Assembly: GCA_001898625.1 (NCBI GenBank)
Contig: MKUP01000025.1
Location: 186,001 to 250,000, forward strand
Length of the DNA stretch: 64,000 nt
Direction of reading: 5' to 3'
Source of the DNA: Burkholderiales bacterium 67-32
GTDB taxonomy: Bacteria > Pseudomonadota > Gammaproteobacteria > Burkholderiales > Burkholderiaceae_B
In this document: positions 36,762-44,697 of the stretch, piece by piece
Numbering within the stretch: position 1 is the stretch's first letter
How the letters are laid out: every line of letters begins with the position of its first letter
The notes under the pieces: model-generated
The model's input: only the letters and a program-made list of their open reading frames with translations
Databases searched by the model: none
Told to the model about the DNA's origin: nothing
Program-made: the position numbers and the translations under genes

Positions 36762-37973
36762 ATGTCCACGCCGTCCAAGCACACCTTCGACCGCATTCCC
36801 GTCATCCTGCAATTCCGCGAGCCGGTCGAGATGGTGGAAACCTATGGCTTCAACGGCAGCCAGGGCTATACCGTGCTCGAGGGCCAGCGGCTGGTGCCCC
36901 GCGACGTGCCGTCCAAGGTCGTTTTCCTGTTCATGCATCCGGCCTCGACGCTGCAGCTCCTGCCCATGCCCGTGGCGCTGGCCGAGTCGGGCATGCACGT
37001 GCTGTGCGCCGGCAGCCGCTATGCCAAGAACGACTCCGCACTGATCATGGAGAAGGTGGCGGCCGACCTGGGCGCCTACATGCGCTACGCGCGCGAGGAA
37101 CTGGGCTACGAGAAGGTGGTGCTGGTCGGCTGGTCCGGCGGCGGCGCGCTGTCGCTGTTCTACGAGGCCCAGGCCGAGGCGCCTTCGATCACGCACACGC
37201 CGGCGGGCGATCCCTATGACCTGACACAGGCCGGACTCACGCCGGCGGACGGCATCATCTTCATCGCCGCCCACCTGAGCCGGCCGGAAACCCTGACCGA
37301 ATGGCTGGACCCTTCGGTCCGCAACGAGCTGGACCCCGAGGACCGCGACCTCGAACTCGACATCTACGCCCCCGACTGCCCCAACCGGCCGCCCTACGCG
37401 CAGGACTTCGTGGCGCGCTTCCGGGCGGAGCAACTGGCGCGCAATCGCCGCATCAGCGCCTGGGTGCTCGATACGCTGGACCGGCTCAAGCGCTCGTCGT
37501 CGGGCGAGCGGGAACGCGGCTTCGTGGTCCATCGCACCATGTGCGACGTGCGCTGGCTCGACCCCGCGCTGGACCCGAACGGGCGCAAGCCAAACTGGTG
37601 CTACCTGGGCGATCCGCGCGTGGTCAATTCCGGCCCCGCCGGCCTGGCCCGCTTCAGCACGCTGCGCAGTTGGCTGTCGCAATGGTCTTACGACCACTCC
37701 AACATCAAGGGCCCCGTGAATGCCGCGCGGATACGCCAGGTTCCCGTCCTGCAGATCGAGAACGAGGCGGACGACGCCGTGCCCGCCACCCACAACCCCC
37801 TGATCCACGCCGCGCTCGGCACCCCGGACAAGGAGTTCGTGCAGATCCACGGGGCGACCCACTATTACCTGGGGCAGCCCCGGGAACTCGCGCAGTGCAT
37901 GGAAACCATCATCGACTGGACCCGCCGCAAAATCGCGGCGGACTTCGAGGCCCCGACCGCCGCAGCCCGCTGA
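36762..37973 (+). CDS. Alpha/beta hydrolase of unknown substrate
   Basis: 403 residues. The nucleophile elbow is GWSGGGAL near residue 125, the acid probably falls in ENEADDAVP near 330 and the histidine in HGATHYYLG near 365. The protein is longer than typical meta-cleavage hydrolases because of an insert of about 150 residues between the elbow and the acid. AAGGAA precedes the ATG. It sits between the VOC and IclR genes with short gaps (35 and 96 bases). Likely hydrolyses the product of the preceding oxidative steps. Confidence 0.8.
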   Translation: MSTPSKHTFDRIPVILQFREPVEMVETYGFNGSQGYTVLEGQRLVPRDVPSKVVFLFMHPASTLQLLPMPVALAESGMHVLCAGSRYAKNDSALIMEKVAADLGAYMRYAREELGYEKVVLVGWSGGGALSLFYEAQAEAPSITHTPAGDPYDLTQAGLTPADGIIFIAAHLSRPETLTEWLDPSVRNELDPEDRDLELDIYAPDCPNRPPYAQDFVARFRAEQLARNRRISAWVLDTLDRLKRSSSGERERGFVVHRTMCDVRWLDPALDPNGRKPNWCYLGDPRVVNSGPAGLARFSTLRSWLSQWSYDHSNIKGPVNAARIRQVPVLQIENEADDAVPATHNPLIHAALGTPDKEFVQIHGATHYYLGQPRELAQCMETIIDWTRRKIAADFEAPTAAAR

Positions 37974-38069
37974 CCGGGCGGGCCGGCCCGGGATTGATTA
38001 CCATCATGCCTGCGAGCGCGCCGGCCGGCATGGCCGGCGCGCCGAATACCGAGGTGCATCGATCCCGCC

Positions 38070-38825
38070 ATGTCCCAGTTCGCCAAAGTCCTCCAGGTCC
38101 TGGACCTCTTCTCCGAAGCCAGGATCACGCTGGCGGCCGAGGAGATCGCCGACCTGCTCGACGTCTCCCGGCCCACCGCCTTCCGCTACGTCAAGCAACT
38201 ATGCGAGACCGGCCTGCTGGCGAAGATCGCGGGGCGCTACGCGCTGGGCGCCAAGATCATCGAACTCGACTACCGCATCCGGCGGTCCGAACCCATCCTG
38301 CTGGCCAGCCGCGCCAGCATGCGCGAACTCGCCCAGCGCACCGCCATGACGGTCGTGCTGTGCAACATCTACGGTGACGAGATCGTGCACAGCCACCATG
38401 AGCTCGTGGGCGAACTCACCCCCATGAGCCTGGACCGCGGCCACCTGATGCCGCTGTTCAAGGGCGCCGCCTCGGCGGTGATCCTGGCCAACCTCCAGAC
38501 CGCGCGCCTGAAGCGGCTGTACGAGCGCCACAAGGCCGATGCCGAGGTGCGGGCCATCGCCGGCGACTGGCCGTCCTTCGCCCGGCACTACAAGCGCATA
38601 CGCAAGGATGGCCACTACGTCTCGCGCGAGGAGATCGACCCGGGCGTCATCGGCATCGCGGCGCCCATCTTCAACGATGGGCGCCACGTCGTGGGCGCCA
38701 CCACCCTGGTCTACGAGAAAAAGCGCGAGAAGCTGGTGAACGAGGAAGGCTATGCCGAACTGGTGCGCCACTGCGCCGCCGCGGTGACCCAGGAGATCGC
38801 CGCCGCGGCGCAACGCGCTACTTGA
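38070..38825 (+). CDS. IclR-family transcription regulator
   Basis: 251 residues: winged HTH at the N-terminus (AAEEIADLLDVSRPTAFRYVKQLCETGLL) and the IclR effector domain from about residue 75. It ends the VOC-hydrolase operon and probably controls it through the inverted repeats at 36065-36127. Its last eight bases overlap the convergent dctM gene, leaving no room for a separate terminator for either. Confidence 0.9.
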   Translation: MSQFAKVLQVLDLFSEARITLAAEEIADLLDVSRPTAFRYVKQLCETGLLAKIAGRYALGAKIIELDYRIRRSEPILLASRASMRELAQRTAMTVVLCNIYGDEIVHSHHELVGELTPMSLDRGHLMPLFKGAASAVILANLQTARLKRLYERHKADAEVRAIAGDWPSFARHYKRIRKDGHYVSREEIDPGVIGIAAPIFNDGRHVVGATTLVYEKKREKLVNEEGYAELVRHCAAAVTQEIAAAAQRAT

Positions 38826-40539
38826 AGTCGGCGTTCGGGTCCTTGCTCTCCTGTCCCTGTCCCTGTCCTTGCCCTTGCGCGGGCTCTTCGCCGTAGACGC
38901 CCCCGCCTCCGTAGCTTTCGCCGTACGTGCTGTCCACCTCGATCTTGACGCTGCCCGGGTCCACCACGACCTGGTCGCCCTTGTAGTGCATCACCAACCC
39001 CGGCACCAGCATCACGATGGCCACCATCAACAGCTGGATCACGATGAAGGGAATGGAGCCCCAGTAGATCTGGCCGGTGGTGACCTTGGCGATGCGCTTG
39101 CCCGTGACCTTGTCCAGGTAGTCCTCCTTGGGCGCCACCGAACGCAGGTAGAACAGTGCGAAGCCGAAGGGCGGATGCATGAACGACGTCTGCATGTTGA
39201 CCGCCAGCAGCACGCCGAACCAGATCAGGTCTATGCCCATCTTCTCGGCCACCGGCCCCAACAGCGGCACGATGATGAAGGCCAGCTCGAAGAAGTCCAG
39301 GAAGAAGGCCAGCACGAAGGTCAGCACGCTGACGACGATCAGGAAGCCCCATTGGCCGCCGGGCACCGAGGTCAGCAGGTGCTCGACCCACAGGTCGCCG
39401 CTGACGGCCCGGAAGGTCAGGCCGAACACCGTGGAACCGATCAGGATGAACACCACGAAGCACGACAGCTTGGTCGTGGTATCCATGGCCTGCTTGAGCA
39501 GGTTCAGCGACAGGCGCTTGCGGACGAGCGCCATCGCAATCGCCCCCACCGCCCCCATCGCGCCGCCCTCGGTCGGGGTGGCCACGCCGATGAAGATGGT
39601 CCCCAGCACCAGGAAGATCAGAAACAGCGGCGGGATCATCACGAAGGTGACCCGCTCGGCCAGCGCCGACAGCCACCCCAGCCGCAGCAGCTTGTTGGCC
39701 AGCGCGATGACGAAGGCCGACACGCCCCAGATCAGCATGGTCAGCACGATGCGCTCGTCCACCGGCGCGGTGCCGTGTTCAAGATAGTCGCCGACCAGCG
39801 CGGCGATCCCCGCCGAGATCAGCATCAGCACCAGCAGCGAACGGCCGCCGCGGGTCCCGTTGGGCTCCTGGAAACGCCGGGCCTCCTCGGGCAGGGCCGG
39901 CGCGCTGGCGGGCCGGAACAGCGACGCCAGCACCACGTACACGATGTAGGCGCCGGCCAACAGGAAGCCGGGCAGCATCGCGCCCCGGTACATGTCGCCG
40001 ATCGACCGGCCCAGTTGGTCGGCCAGGATGATCAGCACCAGCGAAGGCGGGATGATCTGCGACAGCGTGCCCGAGGCCGCGATCACGCCCGAGGCCAACC
40101 TGCGGTCATAGCCGTAGCGCAGCATGATGGGCAGCGAGATCAGCCCCATGGAAATCACCGAGGCCGACACCACGCCCGTGGTGGCCGCCAGCATCGCGCC
40201 GACGAACACCACCGCGATGGCCAGCCCGCCCCGCAGGGACCCGAACAACTGCCCGATGGTCTCGAGCAGGTCCTCGGCCATGCCGGAACGCTCCAGCACC
40301 AGCCCCATCAAGGTGAAGAAAGGCACCGCCAGCAGCGAATCGTTGGCGATGATGCCGAACACCCGCTGCGGCAGCGCCTGGAACAGCACCGGGGTCAGCA
40401 GGCCCAGTTCGATGCCGATCAGCGCGTACAGCATGCCGTTGGCGGCCAGCGCGAACGCCACCGGGAATCCCAGCAACAGGAAGACCACCAGGTTGGCGAA
40501 CATGATCGGGGCCAGGTTCGCGATCAGGAAGTCGATCAT
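38818..40539 (-). CDS. TRAP transporter large permease (DctM/TakM type)
   Basis: Inner-membrane subunit of 573 residues with 12 or more helices that couples sodium influx to uptake. Family blocks include GFPVAFALAANG near residue 24, VLERSGMAEDLLETIG near 80 and SFMHPPFGFALFYLRS near 485. It belongs to the longer DctM class that goes with a large DctQ. It starts one base into the dctQ stop (TGATG). The last 40 residues form a hydrophilic tail with YGGGGVYGEE and five Gln-Gly repeats encoded by an imperfect hexamer repeat; this tail overlaps the end of the IclR gene. Confidence 0.9.
   Translation of the reverse strand: MIDFLIANLAPIMFANLVVFLLLGFPVAFALAANGMLYALIGIELGLLTPVLFQALPQRVFGIIANDSLLAVPFFTLMGLVLERSGMAEDLLETIGQLFGSLRGGLAIAVVFVGAMLAATTGVVSASVISMGLISLPIMLRYGYDRRLASGVIAASGTLSQIIPPSLVLIILADQLGRSIGDMYRGAMLPGFLLAGAYIVYVVLASLFRPASAPALPEEARRFQEPNGTRGGRSLLVLMLISAGIAALVGDYLEHGTAPVDERIVLTMLIWGVSAFVIALANKLLRLGWLSALAERVTFVMIPPLFLIFLVLGTIFIGVATPTEGGAMGAVGAIAMALVRKRLSLNLLKQAMDTTTKLSCFVVFILIGSTVFGLTFRAVSGDLWVEHLLTSVPGGQWGFLIVVSVLTFVLAFFLDFFELAFIIVPLLGPVAEKMGIDLIWFGVLLAVNMQTSFMHPPFGFALFYLRSVAPKEDYLDKVTGKRIAKVTTGQIYWGSIPFIVIQLLMVAIVMLVPGLVMHYKGDQVVVDPGSVKIEVDSTYGESYGGGGVYGEEPAQGQGQGQGQESKDPNADFK
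38851..38880. repeat. Imperfect hexanucleotide repeat in the 3' end of dctM
   Basis: Five tandem hexamers, CTGTCC three times then TTGCCC and TTGCGC, encode Gln-Gly dipeptides in the DctM tail. Gain or loss of a unit would keep the frame. Confidence 0.7.
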
Positions 40540-41162
40540 CAGCGGCCTCCCTGCGTGCTGCCATGGGCGGCGGCCTCGCGGGCCTGCGCCTCGCGGGCGA
40601 TTTCCTCGGCCAGTTCCTCCTCGGCGGTCTTGCCCCGGTCCCGTTCGCGCGGATCGGGTCCCTTGCCCATCAGGAAGGCCACGCACTTGATCAGGTGCGA
40701 CAGACCGGCCAGCACCAGCAGGAAGAAACCGACCGGGATCAGCAGCTTCACGGGCCAGCGCACCAGGCCGCCCGGATTGGAGGACTGTTCGTCGGTCACG
40801 AAGGAATCGACGAACACGGGCCAGGACAGCCACATGATCAGCACGCATGCCGGCATCAGGAACAGCACGATCCCCAGGATCTCTATCCAGATCTGGGTCC
40901 GCTGCGACAGCTTCTGCGCGACGATGTCCACGCGCACGTGTTCGTTCTTCAACAAGGTATAGCCCGCGGCCAGCAGGAAGATGGCGCCGAACAGGTACCA
41001 CTGCAATTCCAGCCAGGCGTTCGAACTGGTGTGGAAGACCTTGCGCACGATGGCATTGCCCGCGCTGACGAGCACCACCACCAGGGTCAGCCAGGTGACG
41101 GCCTTGCCGACGAACTGGTTCAGCGCGTCGACCAGGCGGGAAAAGGCGAGGAGAGCATTCAT
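40539..41162 (-). CDS. TRAP transporter small permease (DctQ/TakQ type)
   Basis: 207 residues with four hydrophobic helices and the family block LQWYLFGAIFLLAAGYTLLKNEHVRVDI near residue 53. It holds DctP in contact with DctM. The C-terminal 45 residues are charged and Glu/Arg/Ala-rich, probably a cytoplasmic helix. Start at 41162 is chosen because it aligns with family N-termini; the open frame extends upstream through the intergenic hairpin. dctM follows with a one-base overlap. Confidence 0.87.
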   Translation of the reverse strand: MNALLAFSRLVDALNQFVGKAVTWLTLVVVLVSAGNAIVRKVFHTSSNAWLELQWYLFGAIFLLAAGYTLLKNEHVRVDIVAQKLSQRTQIWIEILGIVLFLMPACVLIMWLSWPVFVDSFVTDEQSSNPGGLVRWPVKLLIPVGFFLLVLAGLSHLIKCVAFLMGKGPDPRERDRGKTAEEELAEEIAREAQAREAAAHGSTQGGR

Positions 41163-41184
41163 GGTTGTGGACCGATGCTGAATG

Positions 41185-41210
41185 AAAAACGCCTGGCGCG
41201 AGGCCAGGCG
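41185..41210 (-). terminator. Intercistronic terminator/attenuator between dctP and dctQ
   Basis: On the minus strand a seven-base stem (CGCCTGG with CCAGGCG, 41190-41210) is followed by five U residues (41189-41185). It sits in the middle of the 109-base gap after dctP. A leaky terminator here would give more binding protein than membrane subunits. Confidence 0.72.
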
Positions 41211-41271
41211 GACGATTCCTGCTTCCTGTGCGTGGCGGGGAACCTGGTAGGTAGCGCCACGCTGCTTCCCT

Positions 41272-42360
41272 TTACTTGCGAATGGTGGACATGTAGCCGT
41301 CGAAGTTGCCTTCGGCCACCCGGAACCATGGCAGCACGTTGCCGCGGAAGGCGACCATGCTGTCATAGACCTTCTTGAACTCGGGGCTCTTGGCGCTCAT
41401 CTCGGCATACAGCTTGTTGGACTCCGCATAGCAGGCGTCCATGACCGATTTCGGAAACGCTCGCAACTGCGCCCCCTGCGAGATCAGCCGGCGCAGCGCC
41501 GCCGGATTCTCGGCGTCGTACTTGGCGATCATATCGTTGGTGGCCGCGGCGCAGGCCTGGTCCAGCGCGGCCTGGTACTGCTTGGGCAGCTTGTTGTAGG
41601 CGTCCTGGTTCACGTACAGCGACACCTGCAGCGTGCCTTCCCACCAGCCGGGGTAGTAGTAGTTCTTGGCGACCTTGTGGAAGCCCAGCTTTTCGTCGTC
41701 GTACGGGCCGATCCACTCGGCCGCGTCGATGGTGCCCTTCTCGAGCGCTGGATAGATGTCGCCGCCGGCGATCTGCTGCGGCACCACCCCCAGGCGGGAC
41801 AGCACGGCGCCCGCGAAGGCGCTGACGCGGAACTTCAGTCCCTTCAGGTCCTCGACCGACTTGATCTCCTTGCGGAACCAGCCACCCATCTGGGTGCCGG
41901 TATAGCCGCAGGGGAAGTTGACGACGTTGTACTTCTTGAAGACCTCGCGCAGCAGCTTGAGGCCGTCGCCGTGGCGCATCCAGGCGTTCATCTGGCGCGT
42001 GTTGAGCCCGAACGGCACCGCCGCGTCGAAGCTGAGCGTGGGATCCTTGCCGTAGTAATAATAGGAGGCGCTGTGCCCGCATTCGATGGTGCCGTTCTGC
42101 ACGCTGTCGAGCACCTGCAGCGCGGGCACGATTTCCCCAGCCGGAAAGGCGCGGATCGTAAACTTCCCACCCGTGGCCTCGGACACGTACTTGGCCACGG
42201 CTTCGCCGCCGCTGTAGATGGCATCGGCGCTGCGGGGAAAGCTGGAGGCAAGGCGCCAGGTCACGGTAGGCGCGTCCTGGGCGAATACTGGGGCTGCCAA
42301 CGTCACGCCGCCAGCGGCGGCGCCCACGGTTGCCTTGGTCAGAAAGGAACGGCGGTGCAT
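41272..42360 (-). CDS. TRAP transporter binding protein, TakP-like (2-oxoacid type)
   Basis: Periplasmic receptor of 362 residues. It starts MHRRSFLTK, a twin-arginine signal, and is cut near VFAQDA. From memory it is very close to Rhodobacter TakP, the alpha-keto acid receptor: shared blocks include MGGWFRKEI near residue 175, GVVPQQ(I/V)AGGDIYPALEKGT and GPYDDEKLGF near 230. I therefore predict pyruvate or another 2-oxoacid as ligand. GGGAG precedes the ATG at 42360. A sigma-54 promoter lies 75-90 bases upstream. Confidence 0.88.
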   Translation of the reverse strand: MHRRSFLTKATVGAAAGGVTLAAPVFAQDAPTVTWRLASSFPRSADAIYSGGEAVAKYVSEATGGKFTIRAFPAGEIVPALQVLDSVQNGTIECGHSASYYYYGKDPTLSFDAAVPFGLNTRQMNAWMRHGDGLKLLREVFKKYNVVNFPCGYTGTQMGGWFRKEIKSVEDLKGLKFRVSAFAGAVLSRLGVVPQQIAGGDIYPALEKGTIDAAEWIGPYDDEKLGFHKVAKNYYYPGWWEGTLQVSLYVNQDAYNKLPKQYQAALDQACAAATNDMIAKYDAENPAALRRLISQGAQLRAFPKSVMDACYAESNKLYAEMSAKSPEFKKVYDSMVAFRGNVLPWFRVAEGNFDGYMSTIRK

Positions 42361-42433
42361 GTGCGGGTCTCCCGGGTGGTTGTAACCCACGGGCGGCACC
42401 GGTCCCGTCAAAGGTGTCACGAGACTGCAACCG

Positions 42434-42450
42434 ATGCAAAACAAGTGCCA
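42434..42450 (-). promoter_or_regulatory. Sigma-54 promoter of the TRAP operon
   Basis: On the minus strand TGGCAC, five bases, TTGCAT. This matches the -24/-12 consensus (TGGCAC-N5-TTGC) with the GG and GC dinucleotides ten bases apart. The predicted start of transcription leaves a leader of about 65 bases before the dctP ATG. DctD, encoded at 25137-26480, is a sigma-54 activator. Confidence 0.8.
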
Positions 42451-42514
42451 CCCATAGGTAGGGTAAACACATGATAGCGGCAGGCTCGAGCACTGCGTTC
42501 CTAAGGGAAACCCT

Positions 42515-42534
42515 GATTCCCTGAAAAGGGAATC
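42515..42534. promoter_or_regulatory. Inverted repeat upstream of the sigma-54 promoter, candidate DctD site or hairpin
   Basis: GATTCCCT and AGGGAATC around GAAA. It is centred about 100 bases upstream of the predicted start of the TRAP transcript, a usual distance for an enhancer site. It also lies 15 bases after the Bug gene stop, so a terminator role is the alternative; there is no clean U-run. Confidence 0.5.
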
Positions 42535-42548
42535 GCCATGCACCACGT

Positions 42549-43523
42549 TCAGTCCGCGCCTATCCTGGCCTCCCGGACCACCCGCTTCCATTTCACCAGT
42601 TCGGATCGCAGCAGCTCTCCCAGCTGCTCCGGCGTGCTGGGTTCAGCCAGGGCCCCGAGCGACGCGAACTGCTGCTGGACCTCCGGCAGCCGCAGGATGG
42701 CATCGATCTCGTCGTGCAGGCGCGCGACGATCGCCGGCGGCATGCCCGCGGGGCCGAACACGCCGGTCCAGACGTCGACCTCGCCCTCGGGCAGCCCCAG
42801 CTCGCGCAGGGTGGGAACGTCGGGCAACAAGGGACTGCGCCGGGCGCTGGTGATGGCGAGCGGGCGCACCTTGCCCAGCCTGGCCTGGGGCGCCGAGGTC
42901 AGCACCAGGTCGAACATGGCGTCGACGTGACCGCCCAGCAGATCGTTCAGGGCCGGCGCGCTGCTCTTGTACGGGACGTGCAGCAGCGGAATGCGCGCGG
43001 CGCTCTTGAGCAGTTCCCCCGCCAGGTGATTGGACGTGCCCGCCCCGGCCGACGCATAGGTGATGGGCTGGGCGCGCGACTTCGCCAGCGCCAGGAACTG
43101 CGAGAAGTCCGCCGCCGGCAGCGAAGGATGGACCACCAGCACCAGGGGTAGCGAGTTCACCAGCGAGATGGGCGTGAAGTCCTTGACCGGGTCGAAGTCC
43201 ACCCGGTTGATGAGCGGATTCATGACCTGGGAACTGACGCCGCCATACAGGATGGTGTAGCCGTCGGGCGCCGCCATCGCGGCGTGCTTGACGCCGATGG
43301 CGGTGCTGGCCCCGGGCCGGTTCTCCACGATCACGGGTTGGCCCAGCCGCTGGCCGAGCTTCTGGGCCAGCGCCCGCGTCAGCACATCGGCGGTGCCGCC
43401 CGGCGCGAAGGGCACGATGAAGCGGATCGGCCGGTCGGGATAGGGCTGTGCCCGTGCGCCGGGCGAGGCCATACAGGTGATCGAGATCCCGATTGCCGTT
43501 TGCATGCATAGGGTGCGTAACAT
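42549..43523 (-). CDS. Bug/TctC-family solute receptor
   Basis: 324-residue periplasmic receptor with a signal peptide ending GARAQ and the Bug blocks IRFIVPFAPGGTADVLTR, VENRPGASTAIG and PYKSSAPALNDLLGG. GAGGAT precedes the ATG at 43523. It lies 84 bases downstream of the di-iron protein gene on the same strand, beyond a GC-rich hairpin, so it may be the uptake receptor for that pathway. Ligand unknown. Confidence 0.92.
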   Translation of the reverse strand: MLRTLCMQTAIGISITCMASPGARAQPYPDRPIRFIVPFAPGGTADVLTRALAQKLGQRLGQPVIVENRPGASTAIGVKHAAMAAPDGYTILYGGVSSQVMNPLINRVDFDPVKDFTPISLVNSLPLVLVVHPSLPAADFSQFLALAKSRAQPITYASAGAGTSNHLAGELLKSAARIPLLHVPYKSSAPALNDLLGGHVDAMFDLVLTSAPQARLGKVRPLAITSARRSPLLPDVPTLRELGLPEGEVDVWTGVFGPAGMPPAIVARLHDEIDAILRLPEVQQQFASLGALAEPSTPEQLGELLRSELVKWKRVVREARIGAD

Positions 43524-43568
43524 GGTCGTATCCTCAAGAGCCGGTGGACAGCGCGCGAGACGTCGGCA

Positions 43569-43604
43569 GCGGCGGCCGAGCTCCTTGCGGGAGCCGGCCG
43601 CCGC
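43569..43604. terminator. Long GC-rich hairpin after the di-iron protein gene
   Basis: GCGGCGGCCG pairs with CGGCCGCCGC, and inside it GCTCC pairs with GGAGC, giving 15 pairs with one bulge. It starts four bases after the stop codon at 43608 on the minus strand. No U-tract follows, so it probably reduces expression of the Bug gene or stabilises the message. Confidence 0.6.
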
Positions 43605-43607
43605 GGT

Positions 43608-44522
43608 TCACAGCGTGTATTCGGGCAGGTCTATGCCCAGTTGGGCCGACTTGCTCCGGATCTCGGCCAGCGTGGACACGAAGGCCTCGTGCTCGATGTC
43701 GGGAGGCGCCGCCCCCAGGCCGGCCTTGGCCACGACAAGGTCGAGCCGGGCGAACAGGTCCTGCTCCTCGTTGACGTTGGACGACGAGTGGAACCCGCCC
43801 AGTTCGATATTCTCGATGACATCGATCATGGCCGTCCTCACGTTCTCGCGCACCTCGTCCGAGACCTGCGGCAGACGATACGACAGGTACTCCCAGCCCA
43901 TGCCGATGTGGCGGACCTCGTCGGCCAGGATGCGGCCCAGGACGGCCCGCGCGACGGGGTCGGTGGTGTGGTGATAGCGGACGCGGAAGATCTCGACCGC
44001 GAAGTATTCGCTGACACAATGCCAGCACGCCAGCACGGCCTCGGGGGTGTAGTCCGGATTCATGCCGCGTTCGCGCAGGCCCGCCACCAGACGCTTGCGC
44101 GGCGCACCTTCCGGCGGCTCGGACAGATAGCCTCCCAGCTTCTCGGCCATCATGTAGGAAGCCTCGATGTGCTTGGCCTCGTCCATGAACTTGGTCGCCA
44201 GGGCCAGCTTGATCATGCCGGGCCGGTCCCCCTCGAAGGCGAACCGCAGCAGCACGGTGGGCGATTCGGCCAGGCCGGTGTATTCGCTCCAGGCGCGCCG
44301 GCTCCAGAAGACCCGCGCAGCGTACAGCTCTTCCTCGGTGTACTTGCCCAGGTCCAGCTGGTTCCAGGGAATGTCCGTGACCGGATCCCAGTTCGATCCC
44401 TTGGCCACGGTCCAGATGCGTTCGACGCGGGGCAGCATCTCCCCCAGGTTCAACGGAAACCGCTGCTCGCGGATTCCGGGAAAGCCGGTGACGGGAATGA
44501 AAGACGACGGCTGTGCGGACAT
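43608..44522 (-). CDS. Ferritin-like di-iron carboxylate protein, possible oxygenase
   Basis: 304 residues, mostly helical. It has the four-helix di-iron pattern: Glu80 or Glu86 in WSEYTGLAES, then Glu115-x-x-His118 (DEAKHIEA), then Glu172 or Glu177, then Glu202-x-x-His205 (DEVRHIG). This is the layout of R2-like oxidases and di-iron N-oxygenases; no radical-transfer Tyr signature of ribonucleotide reductase is evident. AAGGAG lies six bases before the ATG at 44522. It is divergent from ridA-tetR-hydrolase, and both promoters share one operator sequence, so it belongs to that pathway. The reaction is unknown; oxidation of an aromatic or nitrogen compound is my inference. Confidence 0.75.
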   Translation of the reverse strand: MSAQPSSFIPVTGFPGIREQRFPLNLGEMLPRVERIWTVAKGSNWDPVTDIPWNQLDLGKYTEEELYAARVFWSRRAWSEYTGLAESPTVLLRFAFEGDRPGMIKLALATKFMDEAKHIEASYMMAEKLGGYLSEPPEGAPRKRLVAGLRERGMNPDYTPEAVLACWHCVSEYFAVEIFRVRYHHTTDPVARAVLGRILADEVRHIGMGWEYLSYRLPQVSDEVRENVRTAMIDVIENIELGGFHSSSNVNEEQDLFARLDLVVAKAGLGAAPPDIEHEAFVSTLAEIRSKSAQLGIDLPEYTL

Positions 44523-44552
44523 CTTGGCTCCTTGTGATTCCGTTTTTTCATA

Positions 44553-44604
44553 ACTAACCAACTGATTAGTTAGTAGTCTAGAAATCATGGGGAAGCCGTG
44601 TCAA
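44553..44604 (-). promoter_or_regulatory. Promoter of the di-iron protein gene with abutting TetR operator
   Basis: Minus strand: TTGACA (44604-44599), 18 bases, TAGACT (44580-44575), then at once the operator 44574-44553, whose ends ACTAAC and GTTAGT are inverted. Plus-strand core TAACCAAC-N4-TAGTTA occupies 44555-44572. Confidence 0.72.
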
Positions 44605-44627
44605 GAAAATTCTTACAGCGATGATCT

Positions 44628-44675
44628 TTGACACGATCAATGGGTGCTGCTTAGAATTAACCAACCAGATAGTTA
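44628..44675 (+). promoter_or_regulatory. Promoter of ridA-tetR-hydrolase with abutting TetR operator
   Basis: Plus strand: TTGACA (44628-44633), 18 bases, TAGAAT (44652-44657), then at once TAACCAAC-N4-TAGTTA (44658-44675). This is the same 14 fixed bases as in the divergent promoter, in the same strand orientation. A bound TetR dimer would cover the start of transcription. Confidence 0.75.
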
Positions 44676-44697
44676 TTTAATGAACAGGGAGACCAGC

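Noticed and set aside
38869-40962. 697-residue plus-strand open frame with many His and Gln
   Set aside because: Shadow of dctM and dctQ: antisense codons of hydrophobic residues give His, Gln, Asp and Arg.
42515-42534. CRISPR-like or mobile element repeat
   Set aside because: It is a single short inverted repeat with no second copy, spacer series or transposase; enhancer or hairpin is more likely.
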